Assembly: GCF_035083965.1 (NCBI RefSeq)
Contig: NC_089724.1
Location: 3,644,001 to 3,708,000 of the forward strand
Source of the DNA: Branchiostoma lanceolatum
Taxonomy: Eukaryota > Chordata > Leptocardii > Amphioxiformes > Branchiostomatidae
Length of the DNA: 64,000 nucleotides
Direction: 5' to 3'
Part shown: positions 11,860 to 32,116 of the stretch, in pieces
Position numbering within the stretch: the first letter of the stretch is position 1
Layout: each line of letters begins with the position of its first letter
The notes under the pieces: generated by a model
The model's database searches: none
The model's input: the letters and a program-made list of their open reading frames with translations, nothing else
What the model was told of the DNA's origin: nothing
Made by a program: the position numbers and the translations under genes

Positions 11860-14800
11860 ATGGCGCCAGCTAGGAAAAGTTCGCGCAAGACCGTGCAGAC
11901 CGTCACCGAAACGGTGGTCCAGGCGCCTTCCACGCCGGTCTCACGGCGCCTTACCCCCGAGGACCTGCCCACCAGCCCCCTGGGAGCCACCCCGAGGGGC
12001 GCCCTGCCCCAGGTCTACTCCACCCCGCACAAAAACTACGATCTGTCCGAGGAAGATTTGAGCCGGATTGCGGAAGAGGCGCAGTCGACCCTTCGGAACA
12101 GGGCTTCCTTGTACACCGGTAACTCGATATAGCCGTTAAAAGAATAGATAATTTTGTACTTTGCTGTCCTTTTTACATTGAAATGCATCTCATGTAAATC
12201 AAAAGAAACTTTTGGAGAAGGGGAAATTATGATAATTTGTTACATTCCTTACTTAAAGACGAGAGGGCGCCCGTACACAAACAAAGGAAGGACGATTCCC
12301 AAAAAATATTCCCGCTATTTGAAAATATCTCGGCTGTTGTTGACATTTGTATTTACGTTTGATATCTAACTGATAAATGACATGGTAGGGACAAGAAAAA
12401 GTAGATTACATAGCTTTTGTTGTTTTAGGTTAAGTGACTGCCCTTTGTTGTTGCTTACTAGTTTTTGTTACACTAACGTTGGATTCCTAACGCAATGCAT
12501 GGTTTGCTTAAATGGGCGTGGCATCTCTTACGTCATTTATGGTATCTGTGTCCTTACTCGGCGCCTGGAATTCTCAGAGAATATTTGACAACAACCTGAC
12601 ACATCTAACCCATGTCAGCAGCTGCTACATACATGTTTATTACATGCTGTTTAGGCCACACCAACTTAATTTTATGGATGACATCCTCTGGAGTCCCCAA
12701 AACTTATGCGCGAGGGCGAAAAAAAGAAAAATCTAGCAAAAAAAAAGATAAACCGGAGGACTAAACAGCTGGTATTGCCAATTAAACCACAGAACACAGT
12801 TTAACAAACAAACAAGTCTTTATTTGTTGGCTCATATTAAAGTAGCCTGAGTGCCATCCTATTTCTACCGGGGCTCCTACACTCCCTTCCCTAAAAATTT
12901 TTTTAGGGAAGCGAGTGTAGGAGCCCGGTAGAAATAGGATGGCACCCAGGCTAATATTAAAGTGATTTTAACATGGATGATGCCTGGTTTAAAGACCCAT
13001 ATGTAACATTTGGCCGTTCAAAGAAAAAAAATGTGTTCGGCTGTGTACACAACATCACGCCTTCAGTCAGAGCAAGTATTGTCATATCATGAACAATAAA
13101 CTACTGGGCTCATGAGGGGCGGCGCCCACTTCAATCGCTCCTAGTCACATACATACCAGTTGTGTTGGACAATGTGAGTGTATATAGTGTATTACGACAA
13201 GCCGGCTCAATGCTGCCCCTTTGCGGCAATATGAGTCTACAAGTTTCTTCGGAGGTGATTTTTTTTTTTTTTGGAGAACAGGCGAAAATCAATGCGCGCG
13301 CGGATGTCATCCATAAAATTAAGTTGGTGTGGCCTTAGAAGTAAACAATAGCCACAAGGGACCCTGTGGGGTCATGACCTTGATAGTAGGCTACAGACGT
13401 ACAGTACTACAGAGCTAAACCACAGCCAGGAAAAAAATAGGCTGAACAATGTCAAATACTAAATAGAATGTCAACAAAACCTCCTAAGTACTAAATAGCA
13501 TTACTGCCTAGATCTTCTTCTGAGCTTGAATCTGAAATTCTATAGCTAACTAACATTAAGATTTAAAATCAAAAAGGGTTTTATTATTTTTTTCTGACAC
13601 TTAAATGTCAAGAATGTGCTGTATACACACATTGCTACTGTTCAATCATACTATCTGTACGCATATCTAGGTGCACACACAGTTAAGAAATTAGATGCAC
13701 AGCTTTGGGTTTCCTAAGAATTCCCGGTATTTCAAGACCTGGCATTGCAGTAGCCAAAAAGATGGCAACCCTGTATTGTGTGATATTTACTTGATTCAGA
13801 CATTTCACAAATCAAATTCAAACAAAGAGTAATGCACGTCACAAAATCAAACGTTGAGGAGTGGAAACCAATCAAAGTTAACAACCAATACGGCAAACTA
13901 ACATAGAGGCTAATAAGTTATATAACTAACAGTAGCTAAAAGAAGTATTGTATGTACAGGATAAGAACCTTATGACTTTTGATATGGCCCCTAATTGATC
14001 TTTCTACCATATAATTTTGTTGAAGTAGGAAACGTTTGGTGCGCTGTGTACATATGATTTTACTAATTTGTAGGTGAATCTGTAATTGAATACCCTGTAA
14101 TAAGGTGTTAATGCCTGAGGGAAAGGATATGAGTTATGCACATAATTAGGCAATACCTCACACACAGTGACACACCTGTGCTTTAAGGCCTGTGTACATT
14201 GTTTGTGTGCATGGGCCATGTTACCGTATGCCTTTGGGGTATTCTCATTAATTCACTACCTTTTCACTACTGTCAGTTGTACAGTACTACATTGTAGCAC
14301 AGATATGTAATGCATACCTTATAGTGCACTACTACTCACTACTAGGGGAAAATCTGATTAAAAATGTTTTCAATTTCAGTTGTATCTTTTGAAAGAACTT
14401 ATCTGATCTCCACCTAGTGCTCATATTATATGTATTATTGAACTGGTTTACACCATTCTTAGCTTGATTCAGTAGTGGATGTGTTGCACAAATTTGTGTC
14501 AGAAGAGGTTGTAGTAACAGTAGGTCATAGCTTCCCATTCTTAATCTCCAAGCAGATGTTGGGAGGCAAAATTGTTATGTTTTCCCTTCTCAGTCAGCTT
14601 GTACTTACTGCACTAAAACTGGTGTGTTAAACTTAATGTTACTCCTAAAAGCAGTGTACTGGTTATGTGGTAGAAACACTCAAGTTACCCTTCCCTGTCT
14701 TCCCCAGCTGAGAAGAGCGTGACGCGCCAGACGCGGAGGCTGGTGACGCTGGTGAAGCCGACCACGCAGGGCCGTGCGCGCCTGCTGTGGGCCATCGCCT

Positions 14801-15555
14801 TCGTCCTGCTGGCTCTGCTGGTCGCCGCGGCCGTGCTCTACTGGAGGGGCATCATCGTAAGTTTATTCATTTATCTACAGGTCGGGCTGTGAGAGACATA
14901 AAGCCAGGTCTGCCCAACTAACCTATAGTAGATGTTACTACTTAGGGTCAGTCCTGGGTACAGAGGCAATGCACTAAACTTTTGACAAAACAAGACAACA
15001 ATTATAACTGCACTATATATCAAACTGAACAATAAATATCCATGTACACTTGCGCATGCCATACTCCTCGAGTGGCTGTCAACACAGTCGCTATACATGT
15101 ATATCTACACAACAATAAGGTCAGAGATGTCATTATACTGAGAGAGGTCAACAAAGTGTTCATTCGGAAGTGATGATCTGAGTTCAGTTCTTTACTTCAC
15201 CCTTCTGGAAGTGTAGTATACGTGGTTATGTTTCCATACATCCTCAGTGATGCTATTTTTGTCTGTGGGACTGAAAGAGGCGCAAGCACTATGGGTAAGG
15301 GGATGAAGTCTGCCATCTCTACTAGTACTTCCCTTGTTCTTCATGTTCTTTGTGTGTTTCTTGTTATGCTTGATAGCAGATAGAAAGAGATGACATGTGA
15401 GAGGTCAGCGTTAATCAAAACGTCAGTTGTCAAGTTTAATCATCATCACTGAACAGAAACTTATCTATAGAATTTCAAACTTCTCTTTGTTTTACTTTTA
15501 CCAGTTCAGCACAGTTCCTCAAGAAAATACAGTGGCCCAAGAAACCAAACAGTGA
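11860..15555 (+). CDS. Small single-pass membrane protein, three exons, family not recognised
   Basis: Exons are 11860-12118, 14708-14856 and 15505-15555 with joining phases 1 and 0, giving about 152 residues. The N-terminal 85 residues are basic and rich in Ser, Thr and Pro (MAPARKSSRK; RRLTPEDLP; STPHKNYDLSEEDLSRIAEE), with several Ser/Thr-Pro sites that could be kinase targets. Exon 2 adds a basic stretch (TRQTRRLVTLVKP) and one strong hydrophobic segment of about 20 residues (LLWAIAFVLLALLVAAAVLY), followed by a short tail ending TVAQETKQ. There is no signal peptide, so the protein resembles a tail-anchored or inner-nuclear-membrane type protein. The start codon lies in a good context in a GC-rich first exon. 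The large first intron (2.6 kb) holds a hairpin element. A likely polyadenylation signal is at 17777. I cannot name the family; the exon chain and phases make it a real gene. Confidence 0.65.
12843..12953. mobile_element. Foldback MITE, TAGCCTG family, perfect 9-bp target duplication
   Basis: The element begins TAGCCTGAGTGCCATCCTA and ends with the inverse, with a single hairpin covering nearly the whole 111 bp. ATATTAAAG flanks both sides (12834-12842 and 12954-12962). Related ends occur at 19749 and 23552. The high arm identity suggests a recent insertion. It is non-coding. Confidence 0.88.
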
Positions 15556-15759
15556 AGACACACAGCTGTAAGATGTGCGGACGTCTTGGGGCCTCAAGTT
15601 AAGGACCGAGACCATGCTGGCAGCTCAAATTCCTTCAAGAGCATGGTTGTATGTTTGTCTGTAGTCAAGACTTCTATACTGTATTTTAGCCGTTCTCAGG
15701 ACTCTCACTTGTACCATTCTTGTTAACGTTCTTGTTGGAAAAATGTTCCTGCTGCCCCA

Positions 15760-15860
15760 TCTAAGGTGACCCATGTAATTTGACCCATGTAAGATGACCC
15801 ATCTAAGATGACCCATGTAAGATGCTCCATGTGATTTGACCCATATAGGCTGACCTATGT
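15760..15860. repeat. Short minisatellite, ATGACCCATGTAAG units
   Basis: Six to seven units of about 14-16 bp, variants of GATGACCCATGTAA, lie in tandem. They fall in the probable 3' UTR of the membrane-protein gene. The units are imperfect. Confidence 0.7.
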
Positions 15861-16457
15861 AAGAATGAAAAGTATGCAATCTGTCACAGATTTGGTGGCA
15901 TGTGGGAAACTGTATGGCTGTGCAATTTGTTTGTGCATCGGGCATGGTTGGAATAGGGGTAGTGTTAATTTCACACCTCCAAATAGGTGACGATTTGCAA
16001 ATACCTTGGAAATAAGGATTGATCAATATCATTGAAGTGTTTGGCTTTCCTCTGTGGACCAAATGAACAAAAAATTATCGCTTAAACTCGACCAAGAAAT
16101 CTGGTGATATGATTTGAATCAGCAGATTGATTGATTGGAATAAGGCTATTTTAATGTCGACCCATTTAGACAGTACAACTGCAGTTACATACCTTTCCTA
16201 TGATATCTGCATTCATGTTTGTGGCTTTGTATTTTGTGAGCACTGTGTATTCAAAACATTATATTTTTACACATGTAACATTAGGTATTTACAACGGATC
16301 AACATTTTAAATACATTTATTTTGTGTGATTTGGGAACAGGCTGTTTTGAAGGTCCAGAAAAGTTTATTACCTTTTACTGACGAAAATACTTACTATCAC
16401 ATGTTGTAATCTTGCATTTGTTATACCAATAGCAAATAATAGGTAGTAACATAGCTG

Positions 16458-16592
16458 TAATCTCTAAGCAGATGTGGGGGGCAATGTTATGTTTTATAAC
16501 TGTCCCATTTTTCAGTACAAAACACCAGCTGTAAAAAGTGGGGCAAGTGTAAAGAAGGCTACAATTTTACCCTCTAACTTCTGCTTGGAGAG
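16458..16592. mobile_element. Decayed TAATCTCC-family element
   Basis: The left end TAATCTCTAAGCAGATG and the right end CTTCTGCTTGGAGA are inverted copies of the ends seen at 10787 and 53311. The terminal bases on the right are altered and no target duplication can be read. Single left ends of the same family also occur near 14545 and 29596. Confidence 0.55.
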
Positions 16593-16674
16593 CATATTAC
16601 TGTGAGACCAGTGGCTTCAGTGCAGTGTGCAAAAGCAGTAGATTTACTAGATGTTGTAAAACAGATCTATACTT

Positions 16675-17040
16675 AAGGCAGTCCTCATAGCTTAATCTTC
16701 TCACTGCTGCCTAACCCTAACTAGTAGAAATTGGTGCCATTAAGGGTTTCATCAGCAAAGAGCTGGTTAATTTGTAAGAGGCCAACACTAATGTCTCAAC
16801 ACTGGGAGTGTGTGGAAGGCTTGTTTTGTGTTGCTCACAGAATCTAGAGCTAACAGAGTTTTTTGAGACAAAATTCCAGACAAAGGCAATCCTTATATAG
16901 CTTAACTTTTTTCCTGCTTCCTAACCCTTCAACTAGTAAAACTTGGGTTACATCAGCATGGGTAAGGTTAATGTGTAAGATGCAAACCTATGTCCTAGCA
17001 GTGTGTGAAATGCTTGTTTTGTGTTACCAACAGAATCACA
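16675..17040. repeat. Two similar ~170-bp blocks in tandem
   Basis: The block from about 16675 (AGGCAGTCCTCATAGCTTAA ... CTTGTTTTGTGTTGCTCACAGAATC) is repeated in diverged form from about 16880 (AGGCAATCCTTATATAGCTT ... CTTGTTTTGTGTTACCAACAGAATC). Both contain CTGCTGCCTAACCC-like words also found at 53735-53828 and 61078-61162, so the unit is related to that dispersed family. Confidence 0.6.
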
Positions 17041-19748
17041 GGCCGGCTAGCTGAATTTTATACGTAGAATCAAGTGAAATGTCCAGAAAGGTCCCATACC
17101 AGCATTTACACTGGACTTTCACTAAGTGGTGCTTCCTCTCCACATTTCACTGAGCTTGGAGTGAATTAAGCTGCAAAAGTAAAGGTTTTTAGATTTTTGA
17201 GCTGTAATTTCTGTTTTTGCTGCAAATTGTATGTTGCAAGTAGGTCTTTGGCGCCCTACAATAGACTTGTATATAATAGTGACCAGCCATAAAAATGTCT
17301 GCATGAGCCTATAATCTTTTGTATTAACATGTTGCCTTACATGTAGGACCAGAAAAAACATCATGTGTCTTGCAGGACCAGTACTGCAGTACTGTAGAAA
17401 AAAAAAAGATTGCAAGCAATGCTAGTCTTCAAGCAGATGCTTGGACTGAAAATCGTAAGGCAGTGTCTAGCTGCCCTTTTTTTTATGGGATTATTGCAAT
17501 TGCCCCATTTCTCCGACATATATCGTCCAGACCAGAAAAAAACAGGCATTTAGAAAACAGTGCGATTTTCCACCCCAACATTTGCATGGAGATTTGGCAA
17601 AACGGCATCACTGCAGGTGAAAACTCTGGCCACTCTAGTATGATCATTGCCAAGCTGAGACGATTCGAATTGTGTTCTGTTATGTACCTTTCTTGTTGCT
17701 TGTCATGGTTTTAACATGTGCCAATGACCTTTGTCATTTCACCCATATGTATGTTGCCACTTTTAAGAGCTGTGGAAATAAAGTTTCACCACAATTTTCA
17801 TACTGACTAATGACTTTTTGTTAGTTAGCTTGTCTGTGTGTTTGAAACGAATGCCATGTAGTACCTGTGAATGAAGGTGTGCATGAGCTATTTTGAATAA
17901 AATCAAGGTCATTGATCTTCAGCAGCGCCCTCTATCAACTTGCGATGGTACCTCAGCCAATGGAAGACAAATTCAGATATTCATGGAATACGAATAGAAT
18001 ATAGCTGAGCCTAAGAGAAAAAAAAAAGTTGTGTTTCCGGTTACCCGGCCGATCCAAGTGAAAACCTGCCGAGCCAACCTTATTTGTGTTGGCAGCTGGT
18101 AAGAGACAAAGAATATCCGATATGACATCTGAGTGATGAAAATTTCAAAACGGAATTTCACGTATTGTTGCATATTTTATTTAAAACGTCGTGTATTTTA
18201 CACCATGTTAACATGTCAAGGTTTTAAACAGCTATATGATTAGTGTAAGAATGTGTACGAAACATTGCTCAGCTTGTTAGTATACTTTTGTTTCTACGAT
18301 GTATCATAACAATATGATGTTGTGTTGAAAGTACATGTATCCTAATGCATTTAGTTTGCCATTACTAAACTACATTTGTTAGACCAGGCCACTTCGGCCC
18401 AAACCTGAAAAACAGAGAGTCCCTGCCTGCCGAGCTTAATTTTTTTCCAGGACTGTTATCAGAAACACCAAGATGCATTCATCCTAAGCCCTCGCCAGAC
18501 GGCGAAGTTCTCATCCCACAGGCGTATAAATAGTCATAAGGGATGTGTCGTCACATGTGACCTTGGAGAGAGTGGACTTTGAAGTTAGGAAATAAGTCTG
18601 CAGCTTTGTAGACAACAGGTCTGAGATAGCCATAAAGGATATGTCGTAGTACGTGATACTTAAGGTATGAGTGGTAACAAGATAGCTGACATTGGCGAGC
18701 AAATGCAGGATATTTACTCCACATCCCTCTTCCGTTCAGGATGGACTGTTCCAAAAACGTGCATATCATGGCAGCGAAGTCAAATGTATACATTTCTAGA
18801 ATGACAATAGTGACAAAAAACAACTATTTACATACATACATCTATTTAGTTTCAAAAATGGCATAGAAACCAAAAAAAGGTGTCCTGTCGTTGTTGTTAA
18901 GATAGGAAAAAACTGGACCCGTCCTTGGTGCTGATCGTGTTCTCCAGAACTGGCTGGTTCTGTCGTTCCAAGATAACCTGATAGGTGGCGTGCCAACAGA
19001 TGAAGCAAACTTCTAATGGGCAATGCAATTTTACTATGTTGTGGCACGCTTTAAAATATTACACAAACGAGCCCAAAGTAAAGCTATTTTGTACATTACC
19101 AAATTAGTACATGGTAATATGCATATATACTGTACAGTCTATGTATACCTACATGGATAATTTGATTTGAATGAAAACGTGTTGACTGTGCTGTATTGTT
19201 GTCATTGTGCTTACATAGTTGTAGAAATCAATACGCATCTGTGTCAAAAAGAGCTACTTTATTGACCCACGTGCACCTAGTTGCACCTACACTGTCTGCT
19301 GCATTGATCAGTTGAAGAGTATTCGCCATAATCCCTCGCATACAGTGTCGCCTACAATTCAAATTTGAAGGCACGTAAAAACTACAAGTTAGAACTTCTG
19401 AATCGTTATGCTTGTGTGTTTGTCAACGGGTGAATCAATGAGGTAACAACCATCTTGCCTCGATAAGGAAAAGTTGTACATGAACTTTGATTGAAAAAAA
19501 GAGGCACGAACAAATTTGTAAAAATCCACATGGCTCCTCGATGCTACCTATTTTTTCCGCCGGTATCCACGAGTCAATTTGATGGCGAGTTTACAGAGCT
19601 GACATGATAGCATGTAAAAGCTAAACTTCATTACACTATTAATTAGCTACTGATTAAAAACTTTCAAGATAGGATAGTTAACCACCATACAAATCTGACA
19701 GATATGTCTCAAACAGGAAAGAACGCTTCAATACACACCCCAATATGC

Positions 19749-19845
19749 TAGCCTGCGCGACATCCTAGTTAGTTTATCAGGGCTCCCATATTCACCAGTG
19801 AAATGTGTGAGCCCCGGTAAACTAGCTAGGATGACACCCAAGCTA
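19749..19845. mobile_element. TAGCCTG-family hairpin element, diverged
   Basis: The left end is TAGCCTGCGCGACATCCTAG and the right end is CTAGGATGACACCCAAGCTA, inverted copies with a few mismatches. The middle also folds back (GGGCTCC with GAGCCCC). The flanks do not show a clear duplication. It is related to 12843-12953. Confidence 0.65.
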
Positions 19846-19870
19846 CCCATGTCCCGCTCTGCCCGTTACA

Positions 19871-27221
<7,351 letters not shown>

Positions 27222-28646
27222 CTTCAGGACACTTTCTTAACGTTAACCTTTAAGGTGCAAAACTTCAACTTTCTTGTAAGTAGCGCGCTGTGCGATACAT
27301 ACAGGTATAAAGTGCGTTAGAATTCTAGCATGTCGTTATGAGCACTCTATGCCAAATTTCGCGTCTGCTGACTGAGAGGCGACGTGGACAATCGTCTGTG
27401 TCCGTCAATACGGCCCGGATCTATCAACAGCGACTGTGCGGGGTCAGTCCTGAAATGTCGATATTACGCCATAATAGACATAATTTTGCTAAGCCATAAC
27501 ATTGTACAAATAAAGTGGCTTCTCATGACAGAAATCGTTTGCTGCAAATATTCTTCATGACAGCGTGTTTATACCAAGAAGGAAATAATTTATAGGAAAA
27601 TTTTTGTGCTAATTCAGATAAAAGCTTGTGGACGAAATGAACTCGTTTATGATTATTAAAATGACGACATGGAACAATCCCGACTGGAACAATAAGCACA
27701 TCGCCCAAGTCTCCCAGCTGTTACACACGCAGCCGATAATCCAGACAATAGGACCGGCGGCCTTTTTCCACCCAGAGAGAAGCTGTCGAAAACAACAAAG
27801 CGTCGAGAAACAAGTGGGCTAGGCTTTAGAAAAACGCGCTTAAAAATTTGCACTGGTTGCCCTTTTTCCCCTTTTCCTGCAGGTCAATTCAACTTAGACA
27901 AACGGTTGCCCCTCTTAACATACATGTATATAATAACAATGTTATTACATGGTAGGCAACATCACCAGTCACGTGACAAGAGGACTCCAATGCGAGATCT
28001 GTACTTACCGGGTTGAAGGCAGAATACGTCTCGAAAGGCCCAAAAAAGTAGCAACCTTTCTGGGTTGTGTGTAAGAGTTAAATGATTTGTCAAAACAATA
28101 TTCTTATTTTGCAATTAACATTTTATTAGTACCGACGCTTGGACACACATCTATCTCAGAGTGTCTTCCTCACGGCGTAATCCTTCCGTACCAGCGCGTA
28201 AAAATATTTACGAACATACACAAATGTATCATGATCCGTTTATTCCCATTCATCACAATCGTATTACATTGAACAACCTTTCACTACCTAGCTAGGCACT
28301 CTTCCCCATAACCGATGTCTTGAATGTGAGACAACTTACTACAATGTTTGTATTACATGTTTCGCTACCTTGTCTCCGTGTCACTTTCGCGTTTCTGCTG
28401 TTGTTAGACAAAGACAGAAAGCCCAGTTAAACAAGTCTGGTAGCAGGGTTTCCCTGCTCCTCATTTGAAAGGTCGATGTATCATTTGTTTCCGAATATCT
28501 GCATTACCATTTACTTATTTTTCCGCACTCTTTGTTCTGGATCCAATCACGTCCAAAATAAACGTGCACTCTCTGTTCTGTAAACTTCCTGATTCCAGTA
28601 CTGCAGTATGGATGATCGCGCCAGCTGATCAGTATTATATCACGGC
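27222..28646. other. Upstream region of the neurotactin-like gene; no other gene seen
   Basis: The first few hundred bases right of the start codon (27221) are the likely 5' UTR and promoter side of the minus-strand gene. I see no TATA box at a convincing distance. From 27600 to 28600 there is no recognisable coding, RNA or repeat signal. Confidence 0.45.
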
Positions 28647-28718
28647 GGTCCCGTGGTGTAATGGTTAGCACTCTGGACTTTGAATCCAGTGATCCGAGTT
28701 CAAATCTCGGCGGGACCT
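28647..28718 (+). tRNA. tRNA-Gln (anticodon TTG)
   Basis: The 72-base gene folds as a full cloverleaf: acceptor GGTCCCG with CGGGACC, D arm with the A box TGGTGTAATGGTTAGCA, anticodon arm CTGGA-CTTTGAA-TCCAG, and T arm CCGAG-TTCAAAT-CTCGG. The anticodon TTG reads CAA (Gln). The sequence is very close to the animal tRNA-Gln consensus. A TTTT terminator lies at about 28757. No intron is present. Confidence 0.97.
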
Positions 28719-29282
28719 GACCACACGAATCATTTATAGAAACCAGATTCGTCTCATTTTGCACAAGAGCAAACGACGTTTACTTGGATTTCAGATCTGT
28801 AGCTGAGACATGAAGAGACTATTAGAAAATGTTCACGGCATGCGGATTTGTAACCCAACCCCTTCCGCCTGTCCCACTCCGACACTACACCCCAGACTTC
28901 AAAGCTTCCAATCGAACTAAGCTAAACAATGGTTGCTCTACTAGGGGCGGTAGTACATGTTCATCTTTTTTTTATATATCTAACTCCATACCAAGGGTGT
29001 CATCTTGGACTGGAATGACTTTGCAATGTTTCACTTTTAGGCAGAAGTTATTTTGGAATGTTCCATTTTTGCATAGGGGTGATTTTTTTCAACAGCCAAT
29101 TTTTTGCATGGGGAGGGGTTTGAGTGAAATGTTGTGTATATGCTTGCAAATGTTGCCTTTCCACTTTCTAATAATGTTTTTTTTAATGATGTATTTGTCT
29201 TGTAGATCGCGATCTGGCCAAATGAAAAGAAAGTATTCAATTCAAGCCAACAGATTTGCCAAAGGTAATCTTTCATCCTGCC
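28719..29282. other. Spacer between tRNA-Gln copies; nothing recognised
   Basis: This 560-base spacer has short T runs (28966, 29082, 29178) and no coding signal. A 170-codon open frame here has no family features and ends by running into the next tRNA copy. Confidence 0.5.
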
Positions 29283-29354
29283 GGTCCAGTGGTGTAATGG
29301 TTAGCACTCTGGACTTTGAATCCAGTGATCCGAGTTCAAATCTCTGCGGGACCT
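29283..29354 (+). pseudogene. Decayed tRNA-Gln (TTG) copy
   Basis: This copy is identical to the 28647 gene over the D and anticodon arms but has two pairing defects. Acceptor position 6 is A opposite G, and the T stem reads CTCTG where CTCGG is needed to pair with CCGAG. Both changes weaken the fold, so the copy is probably a pseudogene or a poorly used gene. The A box and the anticodon TTG are intact. Confidence 0.8.
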
Positions 29355-30176
29355 AGTATATGTACGAATGTACGCCTAAGACAACCACAAAGATAGTTGA
29401 TCTATCCATTCTTTTTTGCAAAGGCCAAACGTCATGGATTCCAGACAATGTCCAGTAGGCATTCTTTATTGTGACAATGGAATCATTTTGAAGACAACAT
29501 GACAAAGACTAATGGCCACCCTCCATCCGCGTGACAGAACAGCCTTCTGACTTTAAGGCTACATTCGGTCCGAAACTGACATGGCCTACTTTCATCTCCA
29601 AGCAGATGTAAGAACCAACGTTTTACGCTTGATTTTGCAACATTTCAAGTATTGTACTTTTTTAAAATATTTGCCTCCCTCTAGTAGGATTTACTTCAAT
29701 AATGTTGAAAAACACGCTAAAAATACTGAGACCAAGGAGGACCGAGTCGGATCCATGCATCTGCGTAGAGAGTAGCTTTGCTTTAGCTTGTGTTCACATA
29801 TATAATGCTATGCAAAAGAGAAGCCGTGCCATAATGTGAAACGTATCGTTCCATATCTTATGTATCGAGTAATGATATTAGAGTACACTAGTATGAATAG
29901 TCCGTAGTTGTTAATATTCCATGTTATTTGCCATACATTGTACCTGATGCAATTGTTGTGCAATAAACTTGACTTGTATAAACCGTATAATCTTCCACAT
30001 ACATCGATATAGCTAGATTAACTACACGTACGGGGCGTGACCCTCTTCTATGTAACCATTTTATACACAAGAGCTGGAGTTATTTGGCGACAAGCTGTTT
30101 TGTTTGTTCTGTTCTGTTTGTAAAATCAAACGCGGTTTCAAGACAAAACATCTGCTTGAGGACGTGTTGTCATAGA
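29355..30176. other. Spacer between tRNA-Gln copies with repeat ends
   Basis: A single left end of the TAATCTCC element family begins near 29589 (CATCTCCAAGCAGATGTAAG); its interior resembles the copy at 53311. Near 29947 the words AATTGTTGTGCAATAAACTT look like a retroposon tail, with a similar one at 48825. There is no gene. Confidence 0.5.
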
Positions 30177-30248
30177 GGTCCCGTGGTGTAATGGTTAGCA
30201 CTCTGGACTTTGAATCCAGTGATTCGAGTTCAAATCTCGGCGGGACCT
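30177..30248 (+). tRNA. tRNA-Gln (anticodon TTG), second intact copy
   Basis: The sequence is the same as the 28647 gene except for one base before the T arm (GATTCGAG in place of GATCCGAG), which puts a T·G pair in the T stem. Acceptor, D and anticodon stems pair fully, and the anticodon is TTG. A TTTTT terminator follows at about 30271. It is probably functional. Confidence 0.92.
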
Positions 30249-32116
30249 AGAATCACCAAATGCATGATGCATTGTTTTTGAACAAGATCATTAAGAAGTC
30301 CTTATTAGCTTTAAAAATTGCGACGACGTTTAAATTCATAAAACAATGTTCCGTTTGGAAAAATTCCACGGTTGAAAATAGCCAAGTCAGCATTTTCTTA
30401 GAAACCCAACCAAGCAGTTTTTACACTTTAACAGCCATTACAATATATCCTCCCAGTTGATTAGAACAATTGTTCTTCTTTTTCTGGAACCCTTTAACAA
30501 GTCTTTCTTATAAGCCTGAGAATTACTTATCAACAACGTGTCAAATTTTGGTGCATGCATCGTTTTGGCACACTGTTTATTGTGCTCGGCCATTGGTCAG
30601 CAGGGATGACGTCATCACCCCCACAATGCTTGGCGTTATGACCCCTTCGTTCACTTCGGCCATGCTCCTTCTACACGTCGGACCTCTTGCTCTACCCCCG
30701 ACCAAGACAGAAACCTGCCGTAAGAAGTTCGGGAGGCCGGCGGGAGATGTGACAGTGGACTCCCGCAGCGGTGACCTGGTGTGTCGGGGCGGTCGTTTGG
30801 TTTGCGTCGGGGGGACGTGGTCCCCCGGAAGGTTTGCTGTAAGCTAGCTCATGTGTGGACGCGTGTTTTTATTCTGCCCTAATTTGAATTTGTTTTGAGA
30901 CGTATTGCAGGGGCAGATTTGTCTGCGGCGTGCCACGTCTTATCGCCACACGTGTGAATTTTCGACCTGACTTGAGCGGGACTCTCAATTTTTCTTTGTC
31001 TGCGTCCTTGGATGTATGTTTGTGTTCGTGTTCTTGTGAGTTTTACCGCTCTAGGTGTGAACAGAGCTTTGGCTCGATACGGCGTGCGAGACTCGGAGGA
31101 GGCAAGACAACGTCTTTTTGAGAGTGTTTTATTTCAGGGTACGAATCCGGTGCCATCCTCCGTGTAGGAATTCCGGTTGTGTTTCCTACTAGCGCTGACA
31201 AGTGTTACAGGCCGGGAGCTAGACGATTGTTGCGTTATTTTTGTTTTGTGCCGTTCAAGTGAGATTTTTCAGGTGGGGAAAGTGCTACTTGGTGTTGAGA
31301 CGGCTGCTGGCCTGAGTTTGGAAGATGGCCGCGACCAGGGCGTCTGGCACGGGCGAAAGAGAATCCATCGCCATCCTCCGCGGGGAAAGGCCAGGGGTTC
31401 CCAATTCCAGCGTGGTCGGGCGTCACGTTTAGGGTAGTTTGATACTTGTTCGCCATTTTCGTCTTTCTCGTGTTTTGACAGGAAAAGAGCGTGGCGTACC
31501 CCAGCTGGGCGGCACGTGCATTCTCCTGATTTAATTAGGTGTGTTGCTTTGTTATGCATTGTGGTGCGTGAGTGCAGCGGCTGTGTGTACGAGGTTGGAA
31601 TGTGAGAATTTAATTGTTGTTTCCGTGGTTGGGAAACACGAGAGAAATAGTTGTTGAAGTGTATGTGAGCTCCGGTTACCCCACGTAACGTCACTTGCTG
31701 GCATGTGGGGGCCGGGCAGGGTGAATCGTGCGTATGTTGATGGACCATTGTACGTCTGGGGCCAGGAAATTTTCCGGGAGCCCATCTAGTTCTGGTCCTT
31801 ATGTCTCGTTTTGTGTTTATACATAGACTTCCTGGCTCTCCCTTCCTGGTGATGACGTTTCCAGTGCAGCGTGGAATAGCGTGTTGCCTCCGGACCTACA
31901 AACGTCAAAAGCAGGAGGGGCGAAGGACCTGAGGATCTAGGAACATCCCTGCCCGGCCCAGACACACGTGCGCGGTAGCCCACAGAGGACTGCGACCGGA
32001 GATGCAGGTTTTCTTCCTCCTTTCTGGTAGTTTGTGAAAGTTGCTGTTAACCGTTTTGAGTATTTGTAACGTTTGACGTTTGTTATTGCGCGACGTTTAA
32101 CGATTGTTATTACGCG

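Larger units (their letters stand above)
15556..19870. other. 3' UTR and gene-free stretch between the membrane-protein gene and the neurotactin-like gene
   Basis: This 4.3-kb stretch has no convincing gene. It holds a short minisatellite at 15760-15860, a decayed TAATCTCC-type element at 16458-16592, a pair of similar blocks at 16675-17040, an AATAAA at 17777 that may end the upstream transcript, and a hairpin element at 19749-19845. The part next to 19870 is probably the 3' UTR of the minus-strand gene; TTTATT at 19258 and 18176 are candidate polyadenylation signals for it. Confidence 0.5.

Noticed and set aside
28829-29356. 175-codon open frame between tRNA genes
   Set aside because: It runs into a tRNA copy, has no motif and shows no splice context.
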